The notes under the pieces are model-generated. The model was not told where the DNA came from, searched no databases, and saw only the letters and a list, made by a program, of their open reading frames with translations. A stretch of 64,000 nt of DNA from Amycolatopsis mediterranei (GTDB lineage: Bacteria > Actinomycetota > Actinomycetes > Mycobacteriales > Pseudonocardiaceae): positions 10,034,338-10,098,337 of the forward strand of contig NZ_CP100416.1 of NCBI RefSeq assembly GCF_026017845.1, written 5' to 3'. The position numbers were made by a program, and so were the translations under genes. Every line of letters begins with the position of its first letter. Positions within the stretch are counted from its first letter, which is position 1. Of this stretch, positions 34,185 through 42,778 are shown piece by piece.

Positions 34185-34607
34185 TCAGACGGTGGCGGAG
34201 AGCGCGACCTCGATGTTGCCGCGGGTCGCGTTGGAGTAGGGGCACACCTGGTGCGCCTGCTCGACCAGCTGGTCGGCCTGGGCCTGGTCGAGGCCCGGCA
34301 GCGAGACGTTCAGCGCGACGCCGAGGCCGAACCCGACCTCCTGCTTGAGCACGCTGACCTCCGCGGTCACCGTGGAGCCGTTCAGCGGCACCTTCGCCTG
34401 GCGGGCGACCAGCTGCAGAGCGCTGTGGAAGCAGGCCGAGTAGCCGGCGGCGAACAGCTGCTCGGGGTTGGTCTTGTCCCCGCCGGGGCCGCCCATCTCC
34501 TTCGGGATGGCCAGCGACTCGTCGATGACACCGTCGGACGACGTCACTTCGCCGTTGCGGCCGTCGCCGCGCGCCGTTGCCACCGCGGTGTAGATCGCCT
34601 GACCCAT
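34185..34607 (-). CDS. ohr: Organic hydroperoxide resistance protein (Ohr/OsmC family)
   Basis: The 140-residue protein has catalytic Cys in FAAGYSACFHSALQ and HQVCPYSNATRGN, the Ohr-type two-cysteine arrangement, and begins MGQAIYTAVATARGDGRNGE. Ohr reduces organic and lipid hydroperoxides with lipoyl-dependent turnover. An ohrR regulator is not adjacent; control is unknown. Upstream of it 134 bp are free, enough for a promoter. Confidence 0.93.
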   Translation of the reverse strand: MGQAIYTAVATARGDGRNGEVTSSDGVIDESLAIPKEMGGPGGDKTNPEQLFAAGYSACFHSALQLVARQAKVPLNGSTVTAEVSVLKQEVGFGLGVALNVSLPGLDQAQADQLVEQAHQVCPYSNATRGNIEVALSATV

Positions 34608-34741
34608 GCTCAGCCTGCCTTCTGTCGCGGACGCTCCACAGCGAGCGTCTCACTGGGCACAACATCCCGCATCCGCGGAACGGTGCCCCCACATGGCAGG
34701 CATCACGTACCTGGCGTACCCGGCGGCCCCCAGGCAAAACG

Positions 34742-35314
34742 TCATGCGGCGCGCGTCACCGCGAACTCGGCGACCTGCCGCCCGATCAGGCGAAGGGTGC
34801 GGACGCTCTTCTCGTCGGAGGCCCCGCCGGCCTCGTCGAACTTGGTCTCGGCCGAGTTGATCGAGCCGCCGAGCGGAGTGGCCCAGCCGCGCAGGGCGTG
34901 CGTGATGGTGCGAAGCTGCTCGAGCGTGGTCACCGCGGCCTGCCAGCCGTACGCGACGGCGGCGAGGCCGACCGCGCGGCCGTCCAGGTAGGGGCGGCGG
35001 TCCTCACGCAGGTCCTCGACGTAGTCCAGGGCGTTCTTGACCAGGCCGGACAGCGCGCCGTGGTAGCCCGGCGAGACGACGATGAGCCCGTCCGCCTCCC
35101 GGATGGCCTCCACCAGCCGGGTGGCGCGCTCGTCGCGCTCCGGGACACCGGCGTCGTAGAACGGCAGCACGAGTTCGGGGCCGGAGATCAGCCGGGTCCG
35201 GACGCCCGCTTCGGCCGCGCCCGCGAGCGCGATCTGCAGCGCGCGTTCGGACTGGGAGCCCTCACGCAGAGAGCCGCCGATCCCGAGCACGTTGATCGTC
35301 CTGGCTGAAGTCAC
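34742..35314 (-). CDS. NADPH-dependent FMN reductase-like flavoprotein
   Basis: The 190-residue protein has INVLGIGGSLREGSQSERAL (flavodoxin-like phosphate loop), LPFYDAGVPE, VVSPGYHGALSGLVKNALDYVED and AVAYGWQAAVTTLEQLR. It belongs to the FMN_red/azoreductase-type family. It may supply reduced FMN or reduce quinone-like molecules. GTG 35314 starts it. An 18-bp palindrome lies 17 bp upstream, in the gap to the divergent esterase. Confidence 0.88.
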   Translation of the reverse strand: MTSARTINVLGIGGSLREGSQSERALQIALAGAAEAGVRTRLISGPELVLPFYDAGVPERDERATRLVEAIREADGLIVVSPGYHGALSGLVKNALDYVEDLREDRRPYLDGRAVGLAAVAYGWQAAVTTLEQLRTITHALRGWATPLGGSINSAETKFDEAGGASDEKSVRTLRLIGRQVAEFAVTRAA

Positions 35315-35330
35315 GTTTTCCAGGCTAACC

Positions 35331-35348
35331 CCTCCAGTTAACTGGAGG
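35331..35348. promoter_or_regulatory. 18-bp perfect palindrome, operator candidate
   Basis: CCTCCAGTT at 35331-35339 is followed directly by its complement AACTGGAGG. It is centred between the divergent FMN-reductase and esterase genes, 17 bp before the former start, the usual position of a MarR/TetR-type operator. Confidence 0.6.
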
Positions 35349-35441
35349 ACCAGACTCTGGGACCGAGGTTCCGGTCACACCTGGACCAGCTACCTACTGG
35401 CAAGTAACCTCACCCGCAGTCCCGAGGCTGATGGAGGAACC

Positions 35442-36494
35442 ATGGCGATCCCGCTCCCCGTTCGTGCTCAGGCGGCCGCGTCGCAGCTCGCGTTCTGGCT
35501 GCCCACGCCGGTGCGGCGGGCGGTCGCCGGGCGGCCCGTCCGCATCGACGGCCAGGACCTCGCGCTCGACGCCCAGCTTCTTCTCCGGCTCCAGAAGATC
35601 GCCCGAGCCGAGCTCGTGCGCGGCTCGGTCGAGCAGTCACGCGCGCTGCTCGACGCCGGCAGGCATCTGGTCAGCGGGAAGCCGATCGAGCCCGTTTCGG
35701 TGCGGGAAATCGCGGTCCCCACGCCCGATGGCGACCTGCCCGCGACGCTGTACACGCCGGTCGGGCTGCCCGAGGGGTCGCCGCTGCTGGTGTTCTTCCA
35801 CGGCGGCGGCTGGGTGATCGGCACCCGCTCGAGCCACGACAACGCCGTCCGCTTCCTGGCCAAGCACGCCGGGGTGCGGGTGCTGTCGATCGAATACCGG
35901 CTGGCCCCGGAGTTCCCGTTCCCGGCGGCGACGGAAGACGCGCTGGCGGCGTTCGAGTACGCGGTGGCGAAAGCGGGTGATCTGGGCGCCGACCCGGCCC
36001 GGATCGCGGTCGGCGGCGACAGCGCGGGCGGCAACCTCGCCGCCGTGACGGCCCAGCAGGCCGTCCGCCGCGGCGGCCCGGTGCCGGCGTTCCAGCTGCT
36101 GATCTACCCGGCGACGGACTTCGCGCAGCGTTACCGCTCGCAGGACCTGTTCGCCGAGAACCTGTTCCTGACCGACGTGCACATGAAGTGGTTCGAGGGG
36201 CACTACGTGCCCGAAGGAACCGACCTGACCGACCCGCGGCTCTCGCCGTTGCGCGCGGACGACCTGAGCGGCCTGCCGCCGGCCTTGATCGTCACGGCGG
36301 GCTTCGACCCGTTGCGCGACGAAGGTGAGGCGTACGCGGAGAAGCTGCGCGAGGCGGGGGTCGAGGTGGCGCTGCGCCGGCAGGAGGACCTGATCCACGG
36401 GTTCATCAACTTCACCGGCGTCGGCACCCGCTTCCGGGAAGCGCTGGCGGAGATGGCGGGCGCCCTGCGGCAGGGATTGTCCAAAGTGCACTGA
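35442..36494 (+). CDS. Hormone-sensitive-lipase-family alpha/beta-hydrolase
   Basis: The 350-residue protein has HGGGW (His120 onward), VLSIEYRLAPEFPFPAA, GGDSAGGNLAA (Ser194), and later DPLRDEGEAYAEKL (Asp) and LIHGFINF (His), the complete triad of family IV/HSL esterases. It hydrolyses short acyl esters in the cytosol. ATG 35442 has GGAGGA at a good distance. It is divergent from the FMN reductase. A perfect hairpin follows its stop. Confidence 0.9.
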   Translation: MAIPLPVRAQAAASQLAFWLPTPVRRAVAGRPVRIDGQDLALDAQLLLRLQKIARAELVRGSVEQSRALLDAGRHLVSGKPIEPVSVREIAVPTPDGDLPATLYTPVGLPEGSPLLVFFHGGGWVIGTRSSHDNAVRFLAKHAGVRVLSIEYRLAPEFPFPAATEDALAAFEYAVAKAGDLGADPARIAVGGDSAGGNLAAVTAQQAVRRGGPVPAFQLLIYPATDFAQRYRSQDLFAENLFLTDVHMKWFEGHYVPEGTDLTDPRLSPLRADDLSGLPPALIVTAGFDPLRDEGEAYAEKLREAGVEVALRRQEDLIHGFINFTGVGTRFREALAEMAGALRQGLSKVH

Positions 36495-36507
36495 CCCCGG
36501 CCCGGCC

Positions 36508-36560
36508 GCAGTGAATGACTCATTCCTGGCTTCGGACGTCAGGAATGAGTCATTCACTGC
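36508..36560. repeat. Long perfect inverted repeat with nested palindromes
   Basis: Arms 36508-36528 and 36540-36560 are exact complements over 21 bp around an 11-base loop. Each arm contains the palindrome ATGACTCAT. It lies 14 bp after the esterase stop and can terminate transcription. The AT-rich content differs from the surroundings, and related TGACTCA hairpins appear to be dispersed in Amycolatopsis genomes (recall, not verified). Confidence 0.75.
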
Positions 36561-36576
36561 ACCAGGCGGCGAACGC

Positions 36577-36619
36577 CCCGGAGCCCGGCGCGGAGAAATG
36601 TCCGCGGCCGGGCTCCGGG
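36577..36619 (-). terminator. Terminator of the secreted Leu/Pro-rich protein gene
   Basis: CCCGGAGCCCGGC (36577-36589) pairs with GCCGGGCTCCGGG (36607-36619). An inner GCGGA/TCCGC stem closes on GAAATG with one bulge. It is 20 bp past the stop of the minus-strand gene. Confidence 0.8.
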
Positions 36620-36639
36620 CCCCCGGTTTCCTTCGGCGG

Positions 36640-37170
36640 TTACGACCCCGGGACCGGCAGCGGCGGCAACGGCAGCGGCGGCACCGGCAGCCCGCCGAGC
36701 AGCCCGCCCAGGATGCCGGTGACGGCCGCGAGCAGCGCCTTCACCAGGTCGCTGACGATCTTCAGCGGGCCGGGCAGATCGGGCAGGGACGGGATCGGCA
36801 GCGGCAACGGCGGCAGCTGGCGCGCCTTCGCCGTCGGGTCGGCCAGCAGCCGGGTCGACTCGTCGGCGCGGCCCTTGGCCAGGCCCGCCAGCTGCCCGGT
36901 CTCGGTCTGGACCGTGTAGCGCTTGCCGGCGGCGATGTCCGCGAGCACCGGGCTCAGCTGACCCAGGTCCGTCCGCGTGGCACCGACGTCGCCCGCGTAG
37001 GCCACCTTGGTGAGGTCGTCACGCATCTGGAGCACCTGCGCGGCGAGGGCCTGGGTGCTGGAGGAACCCTTGCCCCCCTGCGGACTCGCCGACGCGATCC
37101 CCGCCGTCGCCACTGCCAGCAGACTGCCGGCAGCCACCAGGGCGATGACTCGCCCGAACTTGGCTTTCAT
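36640..37170 (-). CDS. Secreted protein with Leu/Pro-rich C-terminal tail
   Basis: The 176-residue product has a clear Sec signal peptide (MKAKFGRVIALVAAGSLLAV..., cleavage near ASAS at about 29). A helical region of about 85 residues follows, then a long Pro/Leu-rich tail (PPLPLPIPSLPDLPGPL and PVPPLPLPPLPVPGS) broken by a short hydrophobic stretch. Function is unknown. The tail resembles those of actinobacterial cell-wall-associated small proteins. GGAGGTAAG lies ahead of ATG 37170. It has a long (395 bp) upstream region, which suggests complex control. Confidence 0.78.
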   Translation of the reverse strand: MKAKFGRVIALVAAGSLLAVATAGIASASPQGGKGSSSTQALAAQVLQMRDDLTKVAYAGDVGATRTDLGQLSPVLADIAAGKRYTVQTETGQLAGLAKGRADESTRLLADPTAKARQLPPLPLPIPSLPDLPGPLKIVSDLVKALLAAVTGILGGLLGGLPVPPLPLPPLPVPGS

Positions 37171-37565
37171 TCCTTACCTCCTGGCATCGAGACCTGACGG
37201 GGTAAATCGATACCCCCCGTGTCGGAGATAAGCCACCCGATCACCGGTTCGGGATGTTTAACACCCTTACGTGCCGGATCTGAATGAGGCGAACTGGCCC
37301 GCATTGGATTAACCGCGAAACCTTGCCCGTCCCCCCGAAGATCATCATGACCGATTCCGACGATCACTGCTGGTAGCATCCGTCCACTATGGAACGTTTG
37401 GGTAACCCACACGAGTGTAAACAGTGATCATTTAGCTTCATCACTCCGTCGGGCCGCGCGTCTCGACTGCTCCAGATGGGGCGTCCCCCACGCTCGCACC
37501 GCCACCCACACGGTTTCCCCGAGGCGGAAGCGAAAAGGCAAATCGGTTTCGAGAATTGCTGCCGG
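37171..37565. other. Intergenic region upstream of the secreted protein gene
   Basis: This 395-bp stretch is lower in GC than the rest. It contains GGGGTA-N6-TACCCC (37199-37216), an inverted repeat 28 bp before the ATG, and further AT-rich promoter-like DNA up to about 37430. A minus reading frame of 81 residues here has no protein-like character, so I list no gene. Confidence 0.4.
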
Positions 37566-38165
37566 TCACAACGGCAGGCCCGCCTCCAGATGGGCGAAGG
37601 CCTGATCCACGATCACCAGCGGGTCGGCGTCGGGGTCCGCCGCCGCGCCGACGAACGCAGCCATCACCACGCCGACCACCGCGCCCGCCCAGTTGCGAGC
37701 CTCAAAGTCGTCCGCGTGCCGCCCGGTCCGCTGGGCGGCGAACCCGGCCAGCAGGTCGATGCCCTCGGCGAACTTGTCCATCACCGCGCTGCGCAGCTCC
37801 GGCTCCCGGAACACCAGCAGCTGCCGCCGGCGCTCGTCCTGCCACGCGTCGGCGGGGATCTGCTCGCGGATGAAGTCCATCGTCGCCCGCAGCGCGCCGA
37901 TGGGGCTGAGCTGGGACGATTGCGCCAGCGCGGCCTCGATGAGCACCGGGTCGAACGGGTCGTAGAGCACCGTCGCCTCCTTCGTCGGGAAGTACCGGAA
38001 GAAGGTGCTGGGCGAGATCTCCGCCGCGGCCGCGATCTGGTCGACCGTCGTGGCGCTGTAGCCCTGTTCGTGGAACAGCCGCAACGCGTGCCGCTGGATC
38101 GCGGCACGCGTCCTGGCCTTCTTCCGCTCCCGCAGTCCCGTGGGCTCAGATGGCGACGACGTCAT
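37566..38165 (-). CDS. TetR-family regulator of the adjacent exporter
   Basis: The 199-residue protein has a TetR helix-turn-helix (TRAAIQRHALRLFHEQGYSA, TTVDQIAAAAEISPSTFFRYFPTKEATV, residues about 16-62). The ligand domain has a W near EARNWAGAVVGVVM. ATG 38165 lies 20 bp inside the end of the DHA2 exporter gene, so the exporter is translated first and this gene is coupled. It probably represses both via the dyads at 39684-39717. Confidence 0.9.
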   Translation of the reverse strand: MTSSPSEPTGLRERKKARTRAAIQRHALRLFHEQGYSATTVDQIAAAAEISPSTFFRYFPTKEATVLYDPFDPVLIEAALAQSSQLSPIGALRATMDFIREQIPADAWQDERRRQLLVFREPELRSAVMDKFAEGIDLLAGFAAQRTGRHADDFEARNWAGAVVGVVMAAFVGAAADPDADPLVIVDQAFAHLEAGLPL

Positions 38166-39672
38166 GCTCCGATTCTCGCGGCTGCGCTCCCGCCGCCGCC
38201 CGGCCGGGCAGGAACACCAGCGCGAGCAGCGCCCCGGCGACGCCGAGGCCGGCGCACACCCACAGCGTCGCGGCCATGCCGTCGGTGAACGCGGCCCGCG
38301 CGGACGCGGCGAGCTCGGGCCGGTGCAGCCGCTCCGCGACGGCGACCGCGGCCGAGGCGCTGCCGCGCACCGCGTCGGCAACCGGCGTCGGCAGGCCCCC
38401 GACGTCGACGCCGTCGCGGTAGGCGCCGTTGAGCACCGTGCCCAGCACCGCGACCCCGATGGTGCCGCCGACCTGGCGCAGCACCTGGATCAGCGCCGAA
38501 CCGGCCCCCGAGCGCCCTTCGGTGAGCGCGCCCATGGCCATCGTCATCAGCGGCGGGAGCGTGGCGCCGGTCCCCAGCCCGATCACCAGCTCCCAGCCGA
38601 CGGTGGCGCTGTAGCCGCCCGACGGCGACGTCGTCGAACCCCACGCCAGCCCGGCCGCGAGCAGCACGAATCCGCCCGTGACGACCCCGCGCACGCCCAG
38701 GGCGGCGACCAGCCGCTCGGCGACCTTCGCCGCCACCAGCATCCCGCCGATCAGCGGCAGCAGCCGCACGCCGGTCTGCAGCGCGTCGGCCCCCTGCACC
38801 GCCTGGAACAGCTGCGGCAGCACGAACAGCAGGCCCATCAGCGCGAAGGACGCCACCGTGGCCAGCACCGCGCCCCAGACGAACCGCGGCTCGCGGAACA
38901 ACGCGAGGTCGGTCAGCGGCGCGGCCACCCGCGTCTGCGTCCAGCAGAACACCGCCACCAGCGCGGCGCCCAGCCCGATCAGGCCGTACGTCACCGGATC
39001 GGCCCAGCCGTGCTCGCCGGCGTGGACGAACCCGTAGGTGAGCGCGACCAGCCCGGCCGCCGAGAGCGCGATCCCGGTGAAGTCGATCGCGCCGCGCCCG
39101 GACCCCGGCGTGCGGGGCAGGAAGAACAGCACCGCGACGACGCCGACCGCGGTCATCGGGACGTTGATGAGGAACACCGAGCCCCACGCGAAGTGGTCGA
39201 GCAGCCAGCCGCCGAGCAGCGGCCCGAGCGGGATGCCGGCGAACATGGCCATCACCCAGGTCGTCAGCGCCTTCGCCCGCTCCTCCGGCGGGAACAGGAT
39301 GTTCAGCAGCGAGAGCGACAACGGGATGAGGAACGCGGCGCCGGCGCCGAGCGCGACGCGGGCGGCGATCAGCTCGCCCGGCGATCCGGCGTGGGCGCAC
39401 CACAGCGAAGCCAGCCCGAACGCCGTGAGCGCTCCGAGCAGCAGTTTCTTCGGCCCGAACCGGTCGCCGAGCAGGCCCGCGGGCAGCAGCAGCGCGGCCA
39501 GCGCCAGCGTGTAGGCGTTGCCGAACCACTGCAGCTGCGTGGTCGTGGCGCCGAGGTCGACGGCCAGCGTCGGCACGGCGACGTTGAGCACCGTCAGGTC
39601 GAGGCCGATGGTCAGCAGGCTCACCGCGAGCGCGCCGAGCGCCCACCACCTGCGTGGATGTCCCTGAGTCAT
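38146..39672 (-). CDS. DHA2 (EmrB/QacA) family MFS drug exporter
   Basis: The 508-residue protein has fourteen predicted hydrophobic segments and the DHA2 signatures LDLTVLNVAVPTLAVDL (motif D1), GLLGDRFGPKKLLLG (motif A) and GIPLGPLLGGWL (motif C, antiporter). It exports hydrophobic compounds, perhaps an antibiotic, using proton motive force. ATG 39672 is preferred because GGGGG lies 8 bp ahead. The upstream TTG at 39684 is less likely. It overlaps the TetR gene by 20 bp. Confidence 0.92.
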   Translation of the reverse strand: MTQGHPRRWWALGALAVSLLTIGLDLTVLNVAVPTLAVDLGATTTQLQWFGNAYTLALAALLLPAGLLGDRFGPKKLLLGALTAFGLASLWCAHAGSPGELIAARVALGAGAAFLIPLSLSLLNILFPPEERAKALTTWVMAMFAGIPLGPLLGGWLLDHFAWGSVFLINVPMTAVGVVAVLFFLPRTPGSGRGAIDFTGIALSAAGLVALTYGFVHAGEHGWADPVTYGLIGLGAALVAVFCWTQTRVAAPLTDLALFREPRFVWGAVLATVASFALMGLLFVLPQLFQAVQGADALQTGVRLLPLIGGMLVAAKVAERLVAALGVRGVVTGGFVLLAAGLAWGSTTSPSGGYSATVGWELVIGLGTGATLPPLMTMAMGALTEGRSGAGSALIQVLRQVGGTIGVAVLGTVLNGAYRDGVDVGGLPTPVADAVRGSASAAVAVAERLHRPELAASARAAFTDGMAATLWVCAGLGVAGALLALVFLPGRAAAGAQPRESEHDVVAI

Positions 39673-39683
39673 AGCGACCCCCA

Positions 39684-39717
39684 ATTGATAGTAGCTACCA
39701 AGTGAGAGTAACTCTCA
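39684..39717. promoter_or_regulatory. Two dyads before the DHA2 exporter, TetR operator candidates
   Basis: TGAGAGT-A-ACTCTCA (39703-39717) is a perfect 15-bp palindrome. Next to it, TTGATAG...CTACCAA (39684-39700) forms an imperfect dyad. Both lie within 45 bp upstream of the exporter start, the expected binding region of the coupled TetR protein. Confidence 0.55.
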
Positions 39718-39793
39718 TAATCTTCCGGCGCCAGGGGGACCGCTCGACGAAATAAGTTGCACGCGCGTACCACCTTGGGTTCTCATCGAGGAC

Positions 39794-41005
39794 GTGCCCC
39801 TGCAGCCCTACCGCCGAGTGCTCTCCGTCCCGCGCGTCCCCTCGACGATGGCCCTGATGTTCCTGGCACGCCTCCCGATGACCATGAACGGCGTGCTGAT
39901 GACGCTGTACATCGTCGCCGGGCTCGGCCGCGGCTACGGCGCCGCCGGGCTGGTCGGCGGCGGCGTCACGCTCGGGATGGCGCTCGGCGCGCCGATGCTC
40001 GGCCGCTGCTTCGACCGGTACGGGCTGCGCCCGGTCGTCGCGGTCTGCGGGATCGGCACGACCGTGTTCTGGATCGCCGCGCCGCACCTGCCGTTCGAGA
40101 CGCTCGCCGTGGTCGCGGTCCCGGCCGGGATGCTTTCGGTGCCGGCGGGCTCGCTGGCCCGGCAGGCACTGGCCACGCTCGTGCCGCCCGAGCAGCGCCG
40201 CGCGGCCTACTCGCTCGACACCATCTCGATCGAAGCGACGTTCATGGTCGGCCCCGCGGCCGGCATCGCGGCCATCACGGCGTTCTCCCCCATGTGGACG
40301 CTGACCGCGCTCGGCGTGCTGTTCGGCGGCACGGCGTTCCTGATCTGGCTGGTCGACCCGCCGATCCGCGAGGGCGCCGGTCAAGCGGCCGAACTCGGCC
40401 CGCGGCCGCCGCTGCGGAGCTGGCTCACCGGCCGGCTGGTGGGGACGCTGCTGATCGCGGGCGGCGCGTTGTTCGTGCTCATCGGCACCGAACTGGCGAC
40501 GCTGGCGGCCCTGCGCGCGAACGGCGAGCTCGGCGTGACCGGCCTGGTCATCGTGGTGATGTGCACGGCGTCGATCACCGGCGGCATCGTGCACGGCCTC
40601 GTGAAGCGGTCGTTGCCGCAGGGCGTGCTGATGCTGCTGCTCGCGCTGCTGGTGATGCCGGTCGGCCTGGCGGACCACCCGTGGTGGCTGCTGATGCTGG
40701 CGCTGATCCCGACCAACCTGATGTGCGCGCCGACGCTCTCGGCCACGACCGAGACGGTCACCCGGCTCGCCCCGCCACGGGTCCGCGGCGAGGCGATGGG
40801 CTTGCAGGACGCGTTCACCCGGCTCGGCCTGGCCGTGGGCGGCCCGGTGGTCGGCTTCGCGATCGACCACTCGAGCCCGGAATGGGGTTTCGTGGCGGCC
40901 GGCCTCGGCGGCCTGGCGATCGCCTCGGCCGGCCTGCTCCGCCGGCGCGGCCCGGCCACCGCCGCGGAACCGGCACTGGCGGCAGCCACGGCCGGTCCCG
41001 AGTGA
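39794..41005 (+). CDS. MFS transporter
   Basis: The 403-residue protein has about twelve hydrophobic segments and an MFS loop GRCFDRYGLRPVVAVCG. The N-terminal half resembles the exporter at 520 (LARLPMTMNGVLMTLYIVAG against LARLPIAMIGISALLYVQ), including SYEAISMEVFFILGPG against SLDTISIEATFMVGPA. Transport substrate unknown. GTG 39794 follows a divergent gap of about 120 bp shared with the DHA2 exporter. Confidence 0.87.
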   Translation: MPLQPYRRVLSVPRVPSTMALMFLARLPMTMNGVLMTLYIVAGLGRGYGAAGLVGGGVTLGMALGAPMLGRCFDRYGLRPVVAVCGIGTTVFWIAAPHLPFETLAVVAVPAGMLSVPAGSLARQALATLVPPEQRRAAYSLDTISIEATFMVGPAAGIAAITAFSPMWTLTALGVLFGGTAFLIWLVDPPIREGAGQAAELGPRPPLRSWLTGRLVGTLLIAGGALFVLIGTELATLAALRANGELGVTGLVIVVMCTASITGGIVHGLVKRSLPQGVLMLLLALLVMPVGLADHPWWLLMLALIPTNLMCAPTLSATTETVTRLAPPRVRGEAMGLQDAFTRLGLAVGGPVVGFAIDHSSPEWGFVAAGLGGLAIASAGLLRRRGPATAAEPALAAATAGPE

Positions 41006-41029
41006 GCCGGGCTCGCGACCGAACGCGGG

Positions 41030-41410
41030 TCAGCCGCAGGCGGCCCGGAGCGCGTCGAGCTTCTTGACGTTGCGCTGCACCCACTTGGCGACGACGCCGG
41101 CGTCCTCGATGCGTTCCTTCTGCACCTGGACGTAGGAGTCGGCCATGCCGAGCAGCGCGTTCTTGACGTTCTGGTCCTGGACGTCACCCGCGAGCTCGCG
41201 CAGCCGCTTCTCCTTGTCCTCGGCGCGCGCCTTGAACTTGGCCGGGTCGGCCAGCGGGTTCAAATCGGCGAGCCCGAGTGCCTCGGTGCACGCGCCGACC
41301 TTGTCCGCCGTCCTGCTCCCCTGGTCGACCGCGTTGCCGACCTCGGTGCACCCGCTCAACAGCAGTGCAGTCGCGGCCAGCAACGCGGCCGTCGTTCCAC
41401 CCCTCGTCAT
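41030..41410 (-). CDS. Small lipoprotein
   Basis: The 126-residue protein has a lipoprotein signal ending in the lipobox LLLSGC (Cys about 21). A helical, charged, soluble domain of about 105 residues follows, ending in ACG. The pattern FKARAEDKEKRLRELAGDVQDQ suggests a coiled coil. No family is recognised. It is probably anchored to the outer face of the membrane. It is in a minus unit with rtcB (16-bp gap). Confidence 0.8.
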   Translation of the reverse strand: MTRGGTTAALLAATALLLSGCTEVGNAVDQGSRTADKVGACTEALGLADLNPLADPAKFKARAEDKEKRLRELAGDVQDQNVKNALLGMADSYVQVQKERIEDAGVVAKWVQRNVKKLDALRAACG

Positions 41411-41426
41411 GGCGCCAAGGTACCGC

Positions 41427-42617
41427 TCAGCCCTTGACGCAGACCACCTGCTTGAGGTGCGCCACGACCTCGACCAGGTCCGTCTGGGCCTGGATCACCG
41501 TTTCGATGTCCTTGTAGGCCGCCGGGATCTCGTCGACCACGCCGGAGTCCTTGCGGCATTCGACGCCTGCCGTCTGCGCCGCGAGGTCGTCGGCGGTGAA
41601 CAGCGTCTTGGCCTTGGTGCGCGACATCCGCCGCCCGGCGCCGTGCGAAGCCGACTGGAACGACGAGTCGTTGCCCAGCCCGCGGACGATGTACGAACCG
41701 GTCCCCATGCTGCCCGGGATGATCCCGAGGTCACCCGATCCGGCGCGGATCGCGCCCTTCCGGGTGACGAGCAGCTCGACGCCGTCGTAGGTCTCTTCGG
41801 CGACGTAGTTGTGGTGGCACGAGATCGCGTCGTCGAAGGTCGTGCCCGGCACGACGTCCGCGAGCGCCAGCTTCACCAGCGCGACCATCGTGGCCCGGTT
41901 GCGCGCCGCGTACTCCTGCGCCCAGAACAGATCGCGCCGGTAGGCCTGCATCTCCGGCGTGCCCGCGACGAACACCGCGAGGTCGCGGTCGGGCAGGTCG
42001 GCGTTGTGCGGAAGCTTGCGCGCGACGGCCATGTGCCGCTCGGCCAGCTCCTTGCCGATGTTGCGCGAACCCGAGTGCAGCATCAGCCAGACCCGGCCCT
42101 CTTCGGCACCGCCTTCCTCGAGGCAGACCTCGATGAAGTGGTTCCCGCCGCCGAGGCTCCCGATCTGCCGCGCGGCCCGGTCGTGCAGCTCCTGGACGCC
42201 GGTGTGCAGCTCGCCGAACTGCTTCCAGAACGCGTCCCAGCCGCCGACGCCGTGCACCTTCGCCGGGTTCACCGGCGTCTTGTGCAGCCCGAACCCGACG
42301 GGCACGGCGCTTTCGATGCGCCGGCGCAGCTTCCCGAGGTCGTCGGGCAGATCGCTCGCGGTGAGCGACGTCCGGACGGCGCTCATCCCGCAGCCGATGT
42401 CGACCCCGACGGCGGCGGGCGAGACGGCGTCGCGCATGGCGATGACGCTGCCGACGGTGGCCCCCTTGCCGTAGTGGACGTCGGGCATCACGGCGACGCC
42501 GTGCACCCACGGCAGGTTCGCGACGTTGTGCAGCTGCCGCATGGCCTGGTCTTCGACGGAAGCGGGATCCGCCCACATCCGGATCGGGACGCGGGCCCCT
42601 TCGACAGCGGTGTACAT
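41427..42617 (-). CDS. rtcB: RtcB-family RNA ligase
   Basis: The 396-residue protein has the RtcB manganese/guanylylation features: DVHYGKGATVGSVIA, GVDIGCGMSAVRT (metal Cys), GGGNHFIEV, LHSGSRNIG, CHHNYV and SHGAGRRMSR, whose His takes GMP. RtcB joins 2',3'-cyclic phosphate (or 3'-phosphate) and 5'-OH RNA ends, using GTP. The start ATG 42617 has GAGG upstream. The neighbours do not include the rtcA cyclase or a partner nuclease, so the biological substrate is open. Confidence 0.93.
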   Translation of the reverse strand: MYTAVEGARVPIRMWADPASVEDQAMRQLHNVANLPWVHGVAVMPDVHYGKGATVGSVIAMRDAVSPAAVGVDIGCGMSAVRTSLTASDLPDDLGKLRRRIESAVPVGFGLHKTPVNPAKVHGVGGWDAFWKQFGELHTGVQELHDRAARQIGSLGGGNHFIEVCLEEGGAEEGRVWLMLHSGSRNIGKELAERHMAVARKLPHNADLPDRDLAVFVAGTPEMQAYRRDLFWAQEYAARNRATMVALVKLALADVVPGTTFDDAISCHHNYVAEETYDGVELLVTRKGAIRAGSGDLGIIPGSMGTGSYIVRGLGNDSSFQSASHGAGRRMSRTKAKTLFTADDLAAQTAGVECRKDSGVVDEIPAAYKDIETVIQAQTDLVEVVAHLKQVVCVKG

Positions 42618-42778
42618 GGTTCCTCCCCTGGTTGGCTTGCGGGGCACAGGATCACCCGGCAGCCGCCGAACGGCAACGCGATTTGTTCGTGAGCGAAAAG
42701 AAATCCGGCCGGACCGGTCCGTCCGGCACAATGAGCCGACCGTCCGGGGAGGGCGGCCAGGGGGAGGATCGATCCATC

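Noticed and set aside
37167..37412. Small minus frame of 81 codons
   Set aside because: It overlaps the promoter region of the secreted protein, has no ribosome site and no protein-like composition.
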